Counted from the first letter of the stretch, positions 1 to 9,977 are shown. The stretch is 64,000 nt of DNA from Mucilaginibacter straminoryzae (GCF_022953055.1 NZ_JALJEJ010000003.1:496001-560000); one strand, 5' to 3'. Program-made: numbers and translations. The notes: generated by a model not told the origin, from the letters alone.

Positions 1-2
1 CG

Positions 3-359
3 CTGGACCTGTTGTTTCAGCAATTAAAAAAACATCAGATAAATAGTCTTGTTGGTTCGTCCGGGTCTTTTGAAACCTTTGCAGAACTAACCGAATACCA
101 TCATGGCCGGGAAATAGAGGTTGATGCGATTAAGAAATATGAATTTAATTGCGATATACTCCAAACGATACTGCAAAACATTATAGAATCCACACATCAG
201 CAACGCGCAGCCAATCCGCGTATTACACCTGTCAGGGTAGATATGGTGGTGGTAGCGGCAGTGTTAACCCGGTATTGTATTGCTAAAGTAAATCCAGATC
301 ATCTGCTTCTCTCCACCTATGCGCTAAAGGAAGGTGCTTTGGCCGAATTAATGGTGTGA
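3..359 (+). CDS. Ppx/GppA family phosphatase, C-terminal part (5' end outside window)
   Basis: The reading frame is open from base 3, so the gene starts before the window and about 118 C-terminal residues are visible. The text matches the end of the exopolyphosphatase / pppGpp phosphohydrolase family of Bacteroidota: a VGSSGSFET stretch, which is the glycine-rich loop of the second ASKHA domain, then RVDMVVVAAVL and the closing STYALKEGAL typical of this family. Members hydrolyse terminal phosphates of polyphosphate or pppGpp in the cytoplasm. Substrate cannot be decided from the fragment. The 3' end overlaps the convergent gene at 348-1061 by 12 nt. Confidence 0.8.
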   Translation: MDLLFQQLKKHQINSLVGSSGSFETFAELTEYHHGREIEVDAIKKYEFNCDILQTILQNIIESTHQQRAANPRITPVRVDMVVVAAVLTRYCIAKVNPDHLLLSTYALKEGALAELMV

Positions 360-1061
360 ACGGAAGAGGTTTTTTATTTTGATAAGCTGCCTTTTCATAA
401 ACGGTACTTTTTTATACGAGACAAAGCCAAGCTCACCCAATACCGTAGTGCTCAATTGCAAGGTAATTTCTGAGTATTGCTTACCCGGGCGGACGTTTAA
501 CGTTTTGGTGTAGAAACCAACCATCGCAACCGTGATTTTATCATCATTAAATTGGCCTGAAATAGCAAAATGCCCGTTCACGTCCGCCACTACCGTTTGC
601 AACCCATATTTAACAGTCGCGCCCGGCAAAGTATTGCCACTCTCATCTTTCACTACCCCGCTTAGCTCTATACGCTGTGCTATAGTATCATGTGCTGCCC
701 GATCACGGTGCTGATCTACAATAACGGTTTGATTTACTTTAGGTTTAGCATAACTACCTTTGTTAACTGCGAGCCCAGCCAGCAATACAATGGCTACTGC
801 ACTTCTCGTCCACCAGTTTGAGTTAGCTGCCGGCTTGCTGATGTAGCTATTCAAGGCATCCAACTGCCCATCATTAAACTTAGCGCAGATACTACTGCTT
901 GCTTTCAGTATATCAATGATCTGTTGATGAGATAGGTCGGCAAAGTTGTGAACCACTTTTTTACAACTTGAGCAATAGCGTCCCTTTTCGGCCGGGCTCA
1001 TTAAGTTCCAATCCTCGCGGCATGGGTTTTTGATGGTAATTTGGGTGAAAGAAGTATTCAT
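348..1061 (-). CDS. CarboxypepD_reg-like membrane protein with N-terminal Cys-pair motif
   Basis: This 237-residue protein opens with a motif common in Bacteroidota: NPC-x-EDWNLMSP-x-EKGRYCSSC (first 35 residues), with a CxxC pair that may bind metal. A helix around residues 84-100 is probably a single membrane segment, followed by a CarboxypepD_reg-like beta-sandwich (residues about 130-210, SGVVKDESGNTLPGATV...GHFAISG). No catalytic residues are visible. Such proteins are widespread, of unknown function, and often lie at the cell envelope. The gene is convergent with the Ppx/GppA gene and their ends overlap by 12 nt. The start is the ATG at 1059-1061. Confidence 0.75.
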   Translation of the reverse strand: MNTSFTQITIKNPCREDWNLMSPAEKGRYCSSCKKVVHNFADLSHQQIIDILKASSSICAKFNDGQLDALNSYISKPAANSNWWTRSAVAIVLLAGLAVNKGSYAKPKVNQTVIVDQHRDRAAHDTIAQRIELSGVVKDESGNTLPGATVKYGLQTVVADVNGHFAISGQFNDDKITVAMVGFYTKTLNVRPGKQYSEITLQLSTTVLGELGFVSYKKVPFMKRQLIKIKNLFRSHH

Positions 1062-1172
1062 CGTCGGTTATTTTAAATAGAGATGCAGGCTTAGCCGTAA
1101 TTCCATAAATGACGCTGAACTTTTTCCATTTTTAATGAATTCGCCCGCACAACTTCGGCGAATAATAAATGA

Positions 1173-1202
1173 TTTGTATATTGCTATCGTCTAATACTCT
1201 TG
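1173..1202 (+). promoter_or_regulatory. Candidate Bacteroidota promoter for the M1 peptidase
   Basis: TTTG at 1173-1176 and TACTCTTG at 1195-1202 lie 18 nt apart, close to the Bacteroidota pattern TTTG-N19-TAnnTTTG, with one mismatch in the -7 box. The ATG at 1213 follows 10 nt later, so the 5' leader would be only a few nucleotides long. Confidence 0.45.
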
Positions 1203-1212
1203 CCTCTACCCC

Positions 1213-3201
1213 ATGAAAATCTTTACATCTTGCATTTTTTGTTTTTTTTGTTTTTTCAGCAAGACTCAAGCTCAGGATAGCAGGAACAATGCGGATACCG
1301 TATCAAGCATCTACAATCCGCAATTGCTTTTCGCTCCTTTGTTTCATCAAACCCGCGGAAATGAAGTTCATGCCGCTAATGGAAACCCTGGCGCCAAACA
1401 CTGGCAAAACCGGGCCGATTACCAGTTAAAGGTTGCCATTGATACCGCCAGTAATGAACTGACGGGGACTGCTGTAATCACTTATACCAATAACAGTCCG
1501 GACGAGCTTTCTTACCTCTGGTTACAACTGGATCAGAACACGTATAAGAGTGATGCGCGCAGTAATTATTTTAAAGGCGATGTCCCTAAACAGCATACGA
1601 CCGGCTATCAGTTCGTGAGTGTGGAAACCGTTGCAGATAAAGACAAACCGACAAAAGCCAATTATATCGTCACCGATACCCGGATGCAGATCAGGCTGGC
1701 AAAACCTTTAGCCGCTAACGGCGGAAAAATAAATATCTTGGTTACCTATAAATACACCATCCCCGGCGAATTTGGTGGCCGTACAGATTACTTCAAAACT
1801 AAAAACGGCAAAATATATGAGGTGGCGCAATGGTACCCGCGGATGTGTGTTTATGACGACGCGCAGGGCTGGGATACACTACCGTTCTTAGGCAGCGGAG
1901 AATTTTACCTGGAATATGGCGACTTTGATTACGAAGTTACCGTTCCCGCTAACATGCTGGTTGCTGGTTCAGGCGAATTGGTGAATCCGAAAGAGGTACT
2001 AACCGCCGTGCAAATGGCCCGGCTGGAAGAAGCGCGAAACAGCGATAAAACGGTAATGATCCGCTCAGCTTCTGAAATTAACAATCCCGCTTCCAGACCT
2101 ACTGCTAAAGGCACGCTTACCTGGCATTTCAAAATGGCTAACACCCGCGATGTAGCTTTCGGCGCGTCTGCTGCCTACATCTGGGATGCCGCAAGGGTAA
2201 ATCTTCCTAACGGAAAAAAATCATTGGCCATGTCTGTTTACCCTGTTGAAAGCGCGGGCGACAATGCCTGGAACAGGGCAACAGAATACCTGAAAGGATC
2301 AATTGAACATTTCTCTAAAAAATGGTTCCCCTACCCCTATCCAACTGCTATAAACGAGGCCGGCGTTGCGGGTGGAATGGAATATCCGGGCATTGTTTTC
2401 GATGGTATCAATGACAAAGGCAAAGAGCTGTTCTGGGTAACCGCGCACGAGATCGGGCATAACTGGTTCCCGATGATCGTAGGGTCTAACGAGCGGCGCT
2501 ATGGTTGGATGGACGAGGGCTTTAACACCTTCATAGACATTTATGCTTCGGACGCGTTTAATAAGGGCGAATATGCCCCTAAGCGCGATGATGAATACGC
2601 ACCCGGCGGCACTAATCCGGCAGATGAGATCGCGAAGATTATCAGCGATCCGAAGGCTCCGGTGATTATGACCACCCCGGACGCAACGCCTGAAAAATAC
2701 CGTCACCCGATCACCTATTTTAAACCTGCATTTGGGCTGGTGCTGCTCCGCGAGCAAATCCTTGGCAAAGAACGGTTCGACTATGCTTTCCGGAATTATA
2801 CTAAAGAATGGGCATTTAAACATCCACAACCTGAAGACTTTTTCCGCTCCATGGAAAACGCCGCAGGGGAAGATCTATCCTGGTTCTGGCGGGGATGGTA
2901 TTTTAACAATTACGCATACGACGCTGCTGTTACCAATGTGCATTACAACGATAAAGATGTAAAAAAGGGCATTAGTGTAACCGTTGTGAACAAAGATCTG
3001 ATGGCCTTTCCAATGAACCTGGAAGTGAAATATAAAGACGGCGGCGAATTACGGATGCACCTGCCTGTAGAAACCTGGCTACAGAATCAACGGATCACGT
3101 TTACCATCCCGACTACACGCGCTGTTGATTTCGTAAAACTTGACCCAGACAACGCGTTACCCGATTACAACAGGACTAACAACATCGCCAAAATCAAATA
3201 A
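1213..3201 (+). CDS. M1 family metallopeptidase, secreted
   Basis: A 662-residue zinc aminopeptidase-like protein with an N-terminal signal peptide (hydrophobic Cys/Phe-rich stretch, then TQAQ). The catalytic domain shows the M1 signature in full: the exopeptidase motif GGMEYPG at residues 387-393, and HEIGH at 412-416 followed 18 residues later by Glu435 (WMDEGF). An N-terminal beta domain (about 60-270) precedes it and a C-terminal region of about 150 residues follows. It should cleave N-terminal residues from peptides in the periplasm or outside the cell. It stands alone, convergent with the maf operon (21 nt between stops). The start is the first ATG after a candidate promoter. Confidence 0.9.
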   Translation: MKIFTSCIFCFFCFFSKTQAQDSRNNADTVSSIYNPQLLFAPLFHQTRGNEVHAANGNPGAKHWQNRADYQLKVAIDTASNELTGTAVITYTNNSPDELSYLWLQLDQNTYKSDARSNYFKGDVPKQHTTGYQFVSVETVADKDKPTKANYIVTDTRMQIRLAKPLAANGGKINILVTYKYTIPGEFGGRTDYFKTKNGKIYEVAQWYPRMCVYDDAQGWDTLPFLGSGEFYLEYGDFDYEVTVPANMLVAGSGELVNPKEVLTAVQMARLEEARNSDKTVMIRSASEINNPASRPTAKGTLTWHFKMANTRDVAFGASAAYIWDAARVNLPNGKKSLAMSVYPVESAGDNAWNRATEYLKGSIEHFSKKWFPYPYPTAINEAGVAGGMEYPGIVFDGINDKGKELFWVTAHEIGHNWFPMIVGSNERRYGWMDEGFNTFIDIYASDAFNKGEYAPKRDDEYAPGGTNPADEIAKIISDPKAPVIMTTPDATPEKYRHPITYFKPAFGLVLLREQILGKERFDYAFRNYTKEWAFKHPQPEDFFRSMENAAGEDLSWFWRGWYFNNYAYDAAVTNVHYNDKDVKKGISVTVVNKDLMAFPMNLEVKYKDGGELRMHLPVETWLQNQRITFTIPTTRAVDFVKLDPDNALPDYNRTNNIAKIK

Positions 3202-3222
3202 AAAAGCTAAAAATAAAGGAAA

Positions 3223-3807
3223 TTATTGCTTTACCAGCCTGATCAACTGCTGGTAAAGTTTCTCGGTAGGCAGCCCTACCACATTGGTGTATGAGCCGTT
3301 GATGCGTTCAATAGCGGTAAGCCCGATCCACTCCTGGATACCATAGGCACCTGCTTTGTCAAACGGTTTGTATTGCGATACGTAAGCCGTGATCTCTTCA
3401 TCGGTAAGCTTCCGGAAGAACACTTCTGATACATCAAAAAACTTATTGTATTCGCCTTTGTACAAAATGCACACGCCGGTAATCACCCGGTGTACACGGC
3501 CCGAAAGCAGTTGAAGCATTTCAACGGCGTGCGCCGCATCTTCGGGTTTGCCCAATATCTGGTCGTCAATACAAACAATAGTGTCTGCGGTAACCACTAT
3601 TTCGCCGTTCAGTTCGCCATCATAAGCCTTTGCCTTCTGCTCCGCAATATAAACAGCCACTTCTTCGGGCTTCAGTTCCTCGGGGTAAGACTCGTCAACT
3701 TCTTTCAATACTACCTTAAAATCAAAATCGAGCAAACGGATCAGCTCCTGCCTGCGCGGAGATTTAGAGGCCAGTATGATCTGCGGAAGTTGGTGAATAC
3801 CTTTCAT
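3223..3807 (-). CDS. maf: Maf-like nucleotide pyrophosphatase
   Basis: A 194-residue Maf/YhdE/YceF-family protein. The signature ASKSPRRQELI stands near the N-terminus, followed by ESYPEEL, the ADTIV motif of the active site and GGYGIQ-like KAGAYGIQEW near the C-terminus. Family members hydrolyse dTTP, UTP or modified nucleoside triphosphates (house-cleaning) and were first linked to septum inhibition. The open frame runs upstream to 3879, but the ATG at 3805-3807 gives the usual family N-terminus and is preferred. The gene is last in an operon with kdsC, iscX, fdx and the DUF2520 gene. Confidence 0.88.
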   Translation of the reverse strand: MKGIHQLPQIILASKSPRRQELIRLLDFDFKVVLKEVDESYPEELKPEEVAVYIAEQKAKAYDGELNGEIVVTADTIVCIDDQILGKPEDAAHAVEMLQLLSGRVHRVITGVCILYKGEYNKFFDVSEVFFRKLTDEEITAYVSQYKPFDKAGAYGIQEWIGLTAIERINGSYTNVVGLPTEKLYQQLIRLVKQ

Positions 3808-3848
3808 AAGAAACAGTTGATGATTAATGATAGTATCAAAGTTGGCTA

Positions 3849-4361
3849 TTACCAGGTATAAGCCTGGGCACCAAGCCATTTTTGCTGAACCTTAAGTACT
3901 TTTTCAATAACATCGCGAACGCAGCCGCGGCCACCAACAAAAGGGGAAACGTACGAACATACTGCTTTGATCTCCTCGGCAGCATCTGCAGGGCATACGG
4001 CAATACCGGCGAGTTTCATTACTTCAAGGTCCGGAATATCATCACCCATGTACATCACGTTCAAGGGTTTGATGTGCTTCTCTTCCAGGTAGATCTTAAA
4101 GTTTTCTGTTTTGGTATGCGCGCCGATGTAAACATCCTTAACGCCGAGGCTGTTAAGCCGGTGAAGAGATATTTTAGAGCGGCTGCCGGATATAGCGGCC
4201 ACATTGTAGCCCAGCTTTACCGCTAATTGCACCGCATAACCGTCTTTAATATTAAACTGCCTGAACTGTTCGCCGGTTTCGGTTACATAAACCGAGCCGT
4301 CAGTCATCACGCCGTCCACATCAAAAACAAAAGTGGTTATCTCTTTCAGAATATCAAGCAT
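3849..4361 (-). CDS. kdsC: KdsC-type HAD phosphatase (KDO 8-phosphate phosphatase)
   Basis: A 170-residue capless HAD phosphatase. Motif I is FDVDGVMTDG with Asp14 as nucleophile and Asp16 as acid/base, motif III/IV is GDDIPDLEVM, and the family end motif GGRGCVRDVIE is present. These features separate KdsC/YrbI from other HAD proteins. It removes phosphate from 3-deoxy-D-manno-octulosonate 8-phosphate on the way to the lipopolysaccharide core sugar KDO, and acts in the cytoplasm as a tetramer. It sits 41 nt ahead of maf and 23 nt after iscX in a minus-strand operon. Confidence 0.9.
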   Translation of the reverse strand: MLDILKEITTFVFDVDGVMTDGSVYVTETGEQFRQFNIKDGYAVQLAVKLGYNVAAISGSRSKISLHRLNSLGVKDVYIGAHTKTENFKIYLEEKHIKPLNVMYMGDDIPDLEVMKLAGIAVCPADAAEEIKAVCSYVSPFVGGRGCVRDVIEKVLKVQQKWLGAQAYTW

Positions 4362-4384
4362 GGTTACAAATAGATCCCTTGAAA

Positions 4385-4624
4385 TTATTGATTATCACGC
4401 CATTCATAAACCCAGGCGCTCTGGATTTGCTCCAGGTGGCCCTCGTTACTTTCTTCGCGGGTACCCACAAAATTGGGTAAGCTTAACACCCACTCCAGCA
4501 AATCGGTGAAACGGATACGATAGATCTTTGACTCATCAAAGTCGTCACCGAATTTCTCATACAAACCCATTGCAATATCCTCGTAATCGTTCCAATGGAT
4601 AGGTAGTTCAAATTTATCTTGCAT
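4385..4624 (-). CDS. iscX: IscX, Fe-S cluster assembly protein
   Basis: A 79-residue acidic protein. The family pattern is clear: an early W (IHWNDYEDIA), the acidic turn FGDDFDESKIYRIRFTDL, and the end EQIQSAWVYEWRDN. IscX binds the cysteine desulfurase IscS and iron, and tunes the rate of cluster assembly. It stands directly behind the 2Fe-2S ferredoxin gene, as in classical isc operons, but iscS, iscU and iscA are not beside it here. HscA lies about 20 kb away at 24384. Confidence 0.88.
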   Translation of the reverse strand: MQDKFELPIHWNDYEDIAMGLYEKFGDDFDESKIYRIRFTDLLEWVLSLPNFVGTREESNEGHLEQIQSAWVYEWRDNQ

Positions 4625-4650
4625 CTTATTACGTTAAATAATAGCGTCAG

Positions 4651-4983
4651 TTAATGTCCTAAAAACTGCGATTGGTCTGGTATGGTTACTTCAATATCTC
4701 CGTCGATAATTACACACTGGCAACCCAGACGCGAGGTGATACGCGGGTTTACAGCACGATCGATAAAGTCTTCTTCTTTATCAGATATCTCCTGGATATT
4801 ATCCATTCCTTTGTTCACATAAATGTGGCAGGTACTACAGCCGCAAACACCGCCGCAGTTGTGCTGAAGCTCTATACCGTTTTCAAGACAGACGTCTAAA
4901 ACCGATTCTCCTTCTGCAATCGGCAGCACCACCGGTTCGTGATCCTTCTCCTCGAAATTTATCTTGACGTTGTAAACATTCAT
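4651..4983 (-). CDS. fdx: 2Fe-2S ferredoxin, adrenodoxin/Isc type
   Basis: A 110-residue ferredoxin. Four cysteines fit the vertebrate/Isc-type pattern C-x5-C-x2-C-x35-C (Cys43, Cys49, Cys52, Cys88), with an additional Cys47 in the loop. The protein ends in the typical VTIPDQSQFLGH tail. It would pass electrons during Fe-S cluster assembly in the cytoplasm. The next gene, 26 nt downstream, is iscX, which supports an Isc role rather than a P450 or dioxygenase partner. The start is the ATG at 4981-4983. Confidence 0.88.
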   Translation of the reverse strand: MNVYNVKINFEEKDHEPVVLPIAEGESVLDVCLENGIELQHNCGGVCGCSTCHIYVNKGMDNIQEISDKEEDFIDRAVNPRITSRLGCQCVIIDGDIEVTIPDQSQFLGH

Positions 4984-5017
4984 CGGGCAAAAGTAACAAA
5001 ATTAACGAGCCTTGTGT

Positions 5018-5785
5018 TTAGCTTGACTTCATTTTAGTGATGCCTTCGCTTAATAATCGGTAAATATTTTGTAAAAAAACATCGTCTTGCAGCATGCCCA
5101 GATGCGCCTGCATTGTTTTCTCATCATTTCTTACCGCAGGGCCAGTTTGCACCGCATTCGGTAAGCTATGCTGTACTTTATCGGCAGTTTCAAGTACCAA
5201 AGGCCGCAGCAAATCAAAGTCCAGGCCGTTAGCCGCCAGCAACCCTCTTGCTATTTCATAAAGGTAGTTGGGAAAGTTACAGGCAAATACGGCAGAGAGA
5301 TGCAGTATTTTCCGCTGTTCTGTACTAACTTCATAAACCCGGTTACTGATATCGCGGCCTAAATGCGTCAAAATATTTCTTACAGATTCGCTTGCTGCTT
5401 CTATGCAAAGCGGCACTTCCCTAAAGTTTACTTCTTTTTGCTTGCTGAAAGTTTGCAGCGGATAAAACACGCCCGAATGCTCGCCAAATCTTTTCAGCGC
5501 AGCCAATGGGGTAGCTCCGGAGGTGTGGACAACAGGCTTCTCCTCTACCGCTAACTGACTGGCAATTGTGATAATAGCGTCATCTTTTACAGAAATGATA
5601 TACAAATCCGCGTCGGCTTTGATCGCGTTTATATCATTAACAGCCTCGGCCTTAACATGATAGGCCAATAACGCTGCATGGTCTAAATGAGGGCTATAAA
5701 CCTGCCATATGGCGTGACCGGCATTTTTTAGGGCTGCCGCCAGATGAGTGGCTACATTACCAGAACCAAGAATAGTTATTCGCAT
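5018..5785 (-). CDS. Rossmann-fold and DUF2520 domain protein
   Basis: A 255-residue protein with an N-terminal NAD(P)-binding Rossmann fold (GSGNVA at 7-12, VYSPH after the second strand) and a C-terminal helical DUF2520 domain (about 120-250, with HLSAVFACNFPNYLY). It resembles 6-phosphogluconate-dehydrogenase-like oxidoreductases, but the substrate is unknown. It opens the operon that continues with fdx, iscX, kdsC and maf, 34 nt before fdx. The start is the ATG at 5783-5785. Confidence 0.85.
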   Translation of the reverse strand: MRITILGSGNVATHLAAALKNAGHAIWQVYSPHLDHAALLAYHVKAEAVNDINAIKADADLYIISVKDDAIITIASQLAVEEKPVVHTSGATPLAALKRFGEHSGVFYPLQTFSKQKEVNFREVPLCIEAASESVRNILTHLGRDISNRVYEVSTEQRKILHLSAVFACNFPNYLYEIARGLLAANGLDFDLLRPLVLETADKVQHSLPNAVQTGPAVRNDEKTMQAHLGMLQDDVFLQNIYRLLSEGITKMKSS

Positions 5786-5868
5786 ACGTTAGCTTTTTGT
5801 ACCAGCTCCAAGTATAAGATAAATTTAAAAATTAGTTATATTACAACCATTAACCTTACTGTCACGAG

Positions 5869-6789
5869 ATGAGAATAGTCAGATTAACGGGTATTGTTGT
5901 GGTATTTCTGGTGATCTGTATCGCCATACTTACTTCTGCCCTGTTCTTTTTTAAGAACGTTGAGAAAAAAAACCTGACGGATGAAGATAGAAAACGCGCA
6001 GGCGGCAATTATATCACCCTCAAAAACGGCAGCACCCATTACCAGGTAGCAGGCCCCGATACCGGCAAAGTTGTTATTTTGCTACACGGTTTCAGCGTGC
6101 CCTATTATATCTGGGATGGCACATTTGAATACCTGGCGAAACAAGGTTTTCGTGTGGTACGGTACGACATGTATGGCCGCGGGTATTCTGAACGTCCATC
6201 CGTTACTTATCATAACCAATTATACCTGGATCAGCTTCACGAGCTTATAACGGCCCTGAAGTTAAAACAACCGGTATCATTGGCGGGTGTATCCTTCGGC
6301 GGAGGGGTAGCTACCGATTTTGCAGGCGCTTATCCAGGCCTGGTGAATAAAGTAGTTCTGGTAGACCCGGTCTATCAGCTCACACGCCCTGAAGTGCCTC
6401 AGTTCGTCACACTTTTTGATGAAGCCATGACGCCGGACAAGCGCGCGTTAAACCAGGTGAATGATTTTAAATATCCGAAGCAATACCCTAACTGGCCTAC
6501 TAAATACAAAGACCAAATGACTTATCGTGGTTTCAGATGGGCCATCGCATCAACAGAATACAACTATCATTTTGTGGGTAAAGAGAGTTATGCGAAGCTA
6601 AAGCAAACCAAGAAACCAGTATTACTGATCTGGGGTAAAGATGACAAGACCGTTCCATTCAAATTCAGCGATTCTATAAGGGCTATCCTTCATCCGCAGT
6701 TTCTTGCAGTTGACGACGCCGCGCACCTTCCTATTATCGAAAAACCGGAATTGGTAAACAAGCAGATCGCAGAATTTTTAAAGCGGTAA
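5869..6789 (+). CDS. Alpha/beta hydrolase, membrane-anchored or secreted
   Basis: A 306-residue alpha/beta-hydrolase-fold protein. A strongly hydrophobic N-terminus (residues 8-28) is a membrane anchor or an uncleaved signal. The oxyanion segment HGFSVPYYIWD begins at residue 73, the nucleophile elbow GVSFGG carries Ser142, Asp258 or Asp259 lies in WGKDDKTVP, and His286 in DDAAHLP completes the triad. The substrate is not predictable: esterases, epoxide hydrolases and C-C hydrolases share this pattern. It stands between the divergent DUF2520 operon and the convergent ccmF. Confidence 0.82.
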   Translation: MRIVRLTGIVVVFLVICIAILTSALFFFKNVEKKNLTDEDRKRAGGNYITLKNGSTHYQVAGPDTGKVVILLHGFSVPYYIWDGTFEYLAKQGFRVVRYDMYGRGYSERPSVTYHNQLYLDQLHELITALKLKQPVSLAGVSFGGGVATDFAGAYPGLVNKVVLVDPVYQLTRPEVPQFVTLFDEAMTPDKRALNQVNDFKYPKQYPNWPTKYKDQMTYRGFRWAIASTEYNYHFVGKESYAKLKQTKKPVLLIWGKDDKTVPFKFSDSIRAILHPQFLAVDDAAHLPIIEKPELVNKQIAEFLKR

Positions 6790-6865
6790 AAGCAATACTC
6801 CAAGCAACTGTATTAGTAAAATCAGCAGCCTAATAGAATCATATCAAGGTTGAAAAACCCTTCCC

Positions 6866-9364
6866 CTACGCCTCGACGTGCTGTTTCTGGTAAGCTACCT
6901 TTTTGCCCGAACCTGTTCTTGAAAGCTCCTGGTTCCTGCGGAAAATAGATAGCAGGAAGCCAATTACCATGATGATAGTGCCGCTCCAGAAGAAATTGAT
7001 ATACGGGAAATTGATCGCCCGCATCACAATGTAAGGCTTCTTACTCTCTGGCTGCTGGTATACCGTAATTTCAAACTTATTCTGCTCGGGTACAATTTTA
7101 GTAAAGCGTAACTTCAGCCCTGCTTCATCTACCTTGCGCGAAAAATCAAATACGTTACCATCCTTGATCATGTAGATCGGCTGTGCCTTATAGGTTTGCC
7201 CGTGCGATTGTATTTCTAGCATGGCACTCACCGCCACGTCTTTATCTTTCAACGGAATGTTTTGTACGTGAGCTTCTTTCTGCAGCCCTTTCAATATCAT
7301 GAAGCCCTCACGGAAACGGATAGTATCCCCTACGGTTACCGTGTGTGCTACCGGCGCATCATAGTTCTTATTGTCATCCTCCTCGGTGTGTTCGTCATCT
7401 CCGGCAGCGTCCAAATCACTTTTAATCGGCGCCATCGTGATGTGGGTATACAAATCGTGGAACAGGTAGTGTTTGGTATCAGGTGAAGAAACCAGTCCCA
7501 TCTTACGGTTAGCCTGCGAATTTGGCTTCAGCACGAATTCCTCTGTCACCTTGCCATTCGCATCTACCTTTTTGTAATCCACCTTAAAGTAATGGTTCGG
7601 CTTCGCAATAGAATCACCGATATAAGTAACCATATAGTCGCCCATTTTTATCGGCTGGTTCTTATACAGCATAATGTTCTCTTTCGGGTTAGAGGTTTTA
7701 GCAAACTCATCCCCGAAACCAATGCCGCTGTTATTTTCAGAAACCACTTTACTGGTACCTGCTGCAATAAGGGCACCTACCAATATTAAACCAAAACCGA
7801 TATGCGCAACTGCAGAGCCTGCCAGTTTCAACTTACCTTTAAACGCATCTGATAATATTTTTGCGTTCGTCAGCAGCGAATACACCGCCCCGATCATCAC
7901 CAGGGTAAATACAAAATGTAATTTGTACAAACCGGTTGCATAGGCGATTAAAAAGCCGATAAGCGCAGAAAAGAACAGATAGATACCTGTACTGATAAAG
8001 AATTTGGCAGTATCAGTTTTTTTGTATTTCAGGAATTGCGAGAAGCCTGTCAATATCGTCACCACTACCGCAAATGAGGCCTGGATAACGTTATAATGTT
8101 TTACCGGTTCTGTCGGTGGGGCCAGCTTAGTGCCAAAAATCCAGTTCCAAACCGGGATAGAGGTAACAAGGATAAGGTGGAAGCAGGAAAGACCTAAAAA
8201 TATTGCTCCAACAAATAACCAGAACTCGCGAGAGTAGGTTTCCTCGTCCTTTTTAGTAATCGGCATATCCTTACGGCGCGCAATCAGCAAGCCTACGGTG
8301 ATGGCCAGGAAGATGAGTACATCTATCACCAGGTGCCACTTCATACCCAGGTCTGTAAAGGCGTGAACAGAAGTTTCGCCCAAAATACCGCTACGGGTAA
8401 GGAATGAAGCATATAGTACCAGCACAAAACTGATTAGTACCAGGAAGGTAGCGGTGAAATAAGAATGACCAGTATTTTTGTAGACAATTAAAACGTGTAC
8501 GGCACCAATTAGGGTCAACCAGGGAATCATAGAAGCATTCTCTACCGGATCCCATGCCCAGAAGCCACCGAAGTTAAGCGACTCATACGCCCAGAAAGAA
8601 CCCATGATAATCCCTGTACCCAAAATCATAACCGCAAAAAGCGAGTAAGTGATAGCAGGCTGGATCCACTCCTGGTAACGTTTTTGCCATAAGCCTGCAA
8701 TTGCATAGGCAAATGGCACCACCATAGATGCAAAACCCAGGAACAGGGTTGGCGGGTGAATCACCATCCAATAATTTTGCAGTAACGGGTTTAAGCCGTT
8801 ACCGTCTTTAATGAAACTCATGTAATCCGAACGACTGAAGATTGGCCCCGGAATTGCCTCACGCAATAAGATAAATGGTGAACTGCCTACGCGCGTCCCG
8901 AATATCTCCACCCCGATCAGCATAGATGCCAGCAGGGCTTGAGATAAGGCGACGATGGTCATCACCGGTTTCTCCCAGCTCTTGGCTCTCCAGATCAGCA
9001 AATTGCCTAAAAGCCCTTGCCAGAAACACCATAGCCAGAAGCTGCCTTCCTGCCCTTCCCAGTAGCTGGAAATGATATAATATACCGGTAACGTACGTGA
9101 AGAGTGCGCCCAGGCATAATGGTATTCAAATAGATGATTATAAATAATATAGAAAAGGCAAACGCCGATACCAATTACAGACAGGGTATTAACGAAATAA
9201 CCGATACGGCCTAACTTAAGCCATGAATTATCCTGAAGGGTTTTATCGGTAGTAGCAAAATAATAGCTGATAGCAGATAACAATGCCGAACCGAACGACA
9301 GAATGATAAAGAACTGGCCCAGTTGACCGGGTAAAAGGTGTTCGCCTTGAAAAGCTGTACTCAT
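6866..9364 (-). CDS. ccmF: Cytochrome c maturation heme lyase subunit CcmF
   Basis: An 832-residue polytopic inner-membrane protein of the CcmF/CcsA heme-handling family. The tryptophan-rich WWD motif (GGFWAWDPVENAS, around residue 270) binds heme on the periplasmic side, and an early YWEGQEGSFWLW segment is also typical. About 13-15 membrane segments are followed by a large periplasmic domain (about 560-790) and a last helix. The protein is longer than the proteobacterial CcmF of about 650 residues. It would receive heme from CcmE and attach it to CxxCH motifs of apocytochromes. It lies 7 nt behind ccmE, so the two are almost certainly cotranscribed. Confidence 0.9.
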   Translation of the reverse strand: MSTAFQGEHLLPGQLGQFFIILSFGSALLSAISYYFATTDKTLQDNSWLKLGRIGYFVNTLSVIGIGVCLFYIIYNHLFEYHYAWAHSSRTLPVYYIISSYWEGQEGSFWLWCFWQGLLGNLLIWRAKSWEKPVMTIVALSQALLASMLIGVEIFGTRVGSSPFILLREAIPGPIFSRSDYMSFIKDGNGLNPLLQNYWMVIHPPTLFLGFASMVVPFAYAIAGLWQKRYQEWIQPAITYSLFAVMILGTGIIMGSFWAYESLNFGGFWAWDPVENASMIPWLTLIGAVHVLIVYKNTGHSYFTATFLVLISFVLVLYASFLTRSGILGETSVHAFTDLGMKWHLVIDVLIFLAITVGLLIARRKDMPITKKDEETYSREFWLFVGAIFLGLSCFHLILVTSIPVWNWIFGTKLAPPTEPVKHYNVIQASFAVVVTILTGFSQFLKYKKTDTAKFFISTGIYLFFSALIGFLIAYATGLYKLHFVFTLVMIGAVYSLLTNAKILSDAFKGKLKLAGSAVAHIGFGLILVGALIAAGTSKVVSENNSGIGFGDEFAKTSNPKENIMLYKNQPIKMGDYMVTYIGDSIAKPNHYFKVDYKKVDANGKVTEEFVLKPNSQANRKMGLVSSPDTKHYLFHDLYTHITMAPIKSDLDAAGDDEHTEEDDNKNYDAPVAHTVTVGDTIRFREGFMILKGLQKEAHVQNIPLKDKDVAVSAMLEIQSHGQTYKAQPIYMIKDGNVFDFSRKVDEAGLKLRFTKIVPEQNKFEITVYQQPESKKPYIVMRAINFPYINFFWSGTIIMVIGFLLSIFRRNQELSRTGSGKKVAYQKQHVEA

Positions 9365-9371
9365 TAAATAA

Positions 9372-9785
9372 CTATAGGTTTGCCGATTTATTGGCCTTGG
9401 TTTCTGTAATCTCTACTTTATCCTGGGTGTATTTAGACGGGCATTTCATCAGAATTTTAGAAGCATGAAACTCCTTACCCTGCATTTGGCCGGTTAAAAC
9501 AATCTGCTCGGAACGTTCAAAATCCTGCGGCTTTGTACCAGTGAATACCACTTTGCACTCCTCGCCCCTGTTATCCGTCATGTAGAAAGAGAAGTAATTA
9601 GCATCCTTCGTGGCATCGTAATACAACTCTTTGTTTTTTACCAGATGGCCTACCACCTGTAAAGGTGAGCTGGTTTTACTGGCATCGGTAAAAGTACCGT
9701 AAGTACTGGAACTGGAGTAGGTGCTGATGATTACTGCAATAGCAACAGCAATAACAATGATACCTATGATAGAACTCTTTTTCAT
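9372..9785 (-). CDS. ccmE: Heme chaperone CcmE, CxxxY type
   Basis: A 137-residue protein with one N-terminal membrane anchor (about 5-22) and an OB-fold periplasmic domain (VVGHLVKNKEL, EECKVVFTG, QIVLTGQM). In most CcmE proteins a His three residues before a Tyr (HxxxY) binds heme covalently. Here the same place reads KCPSKY, that is Cys115-x3-Tyr119, the rarer CxxxY form known from Desulfovibrio and archaea. It shuttles heme from CcmC/CcmAB to CcmF. Start ATG at 9783-9785, with ccmF 7 nt downstream. Confidence 0.88.
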   Translation of the reverse strand: MKKSSIIGIIVIAVAIAVIISTYSSSSTYGTFTDASKTSSPLQVVGHLVKNKELYYDATKDANYFSFYMTDNRGEECKVVFTGTKPQDFERSEQIVLTGQMQGKEFHASKILMKCPSKYTQDKVEITETKANKSANL

Positions 9786-9977
9786 GAATTTGTACTTTGC
9801 GTTGAAAGGATTTGCAAAAATACAAAACGCGCGGTTAATAATGTTTATTACAAGTTCTATATGTTATTTAGAATTGTTCTTTAATTGCCTAAGGTGATAA
9901 TAGGATGACAAATCGAAGATGTCAAAAAGTATATCATCTTGAAACAAAGTGAAAGTTGTTCTTAGATGTAAGCCTTA

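Noticed and set aside
2299..2829. A 176-codon antisense frame within the M1 peptidase gene
   Set aside because: It is opposite to a gene with full catalytic motifs, and its text has no recognisable domain.
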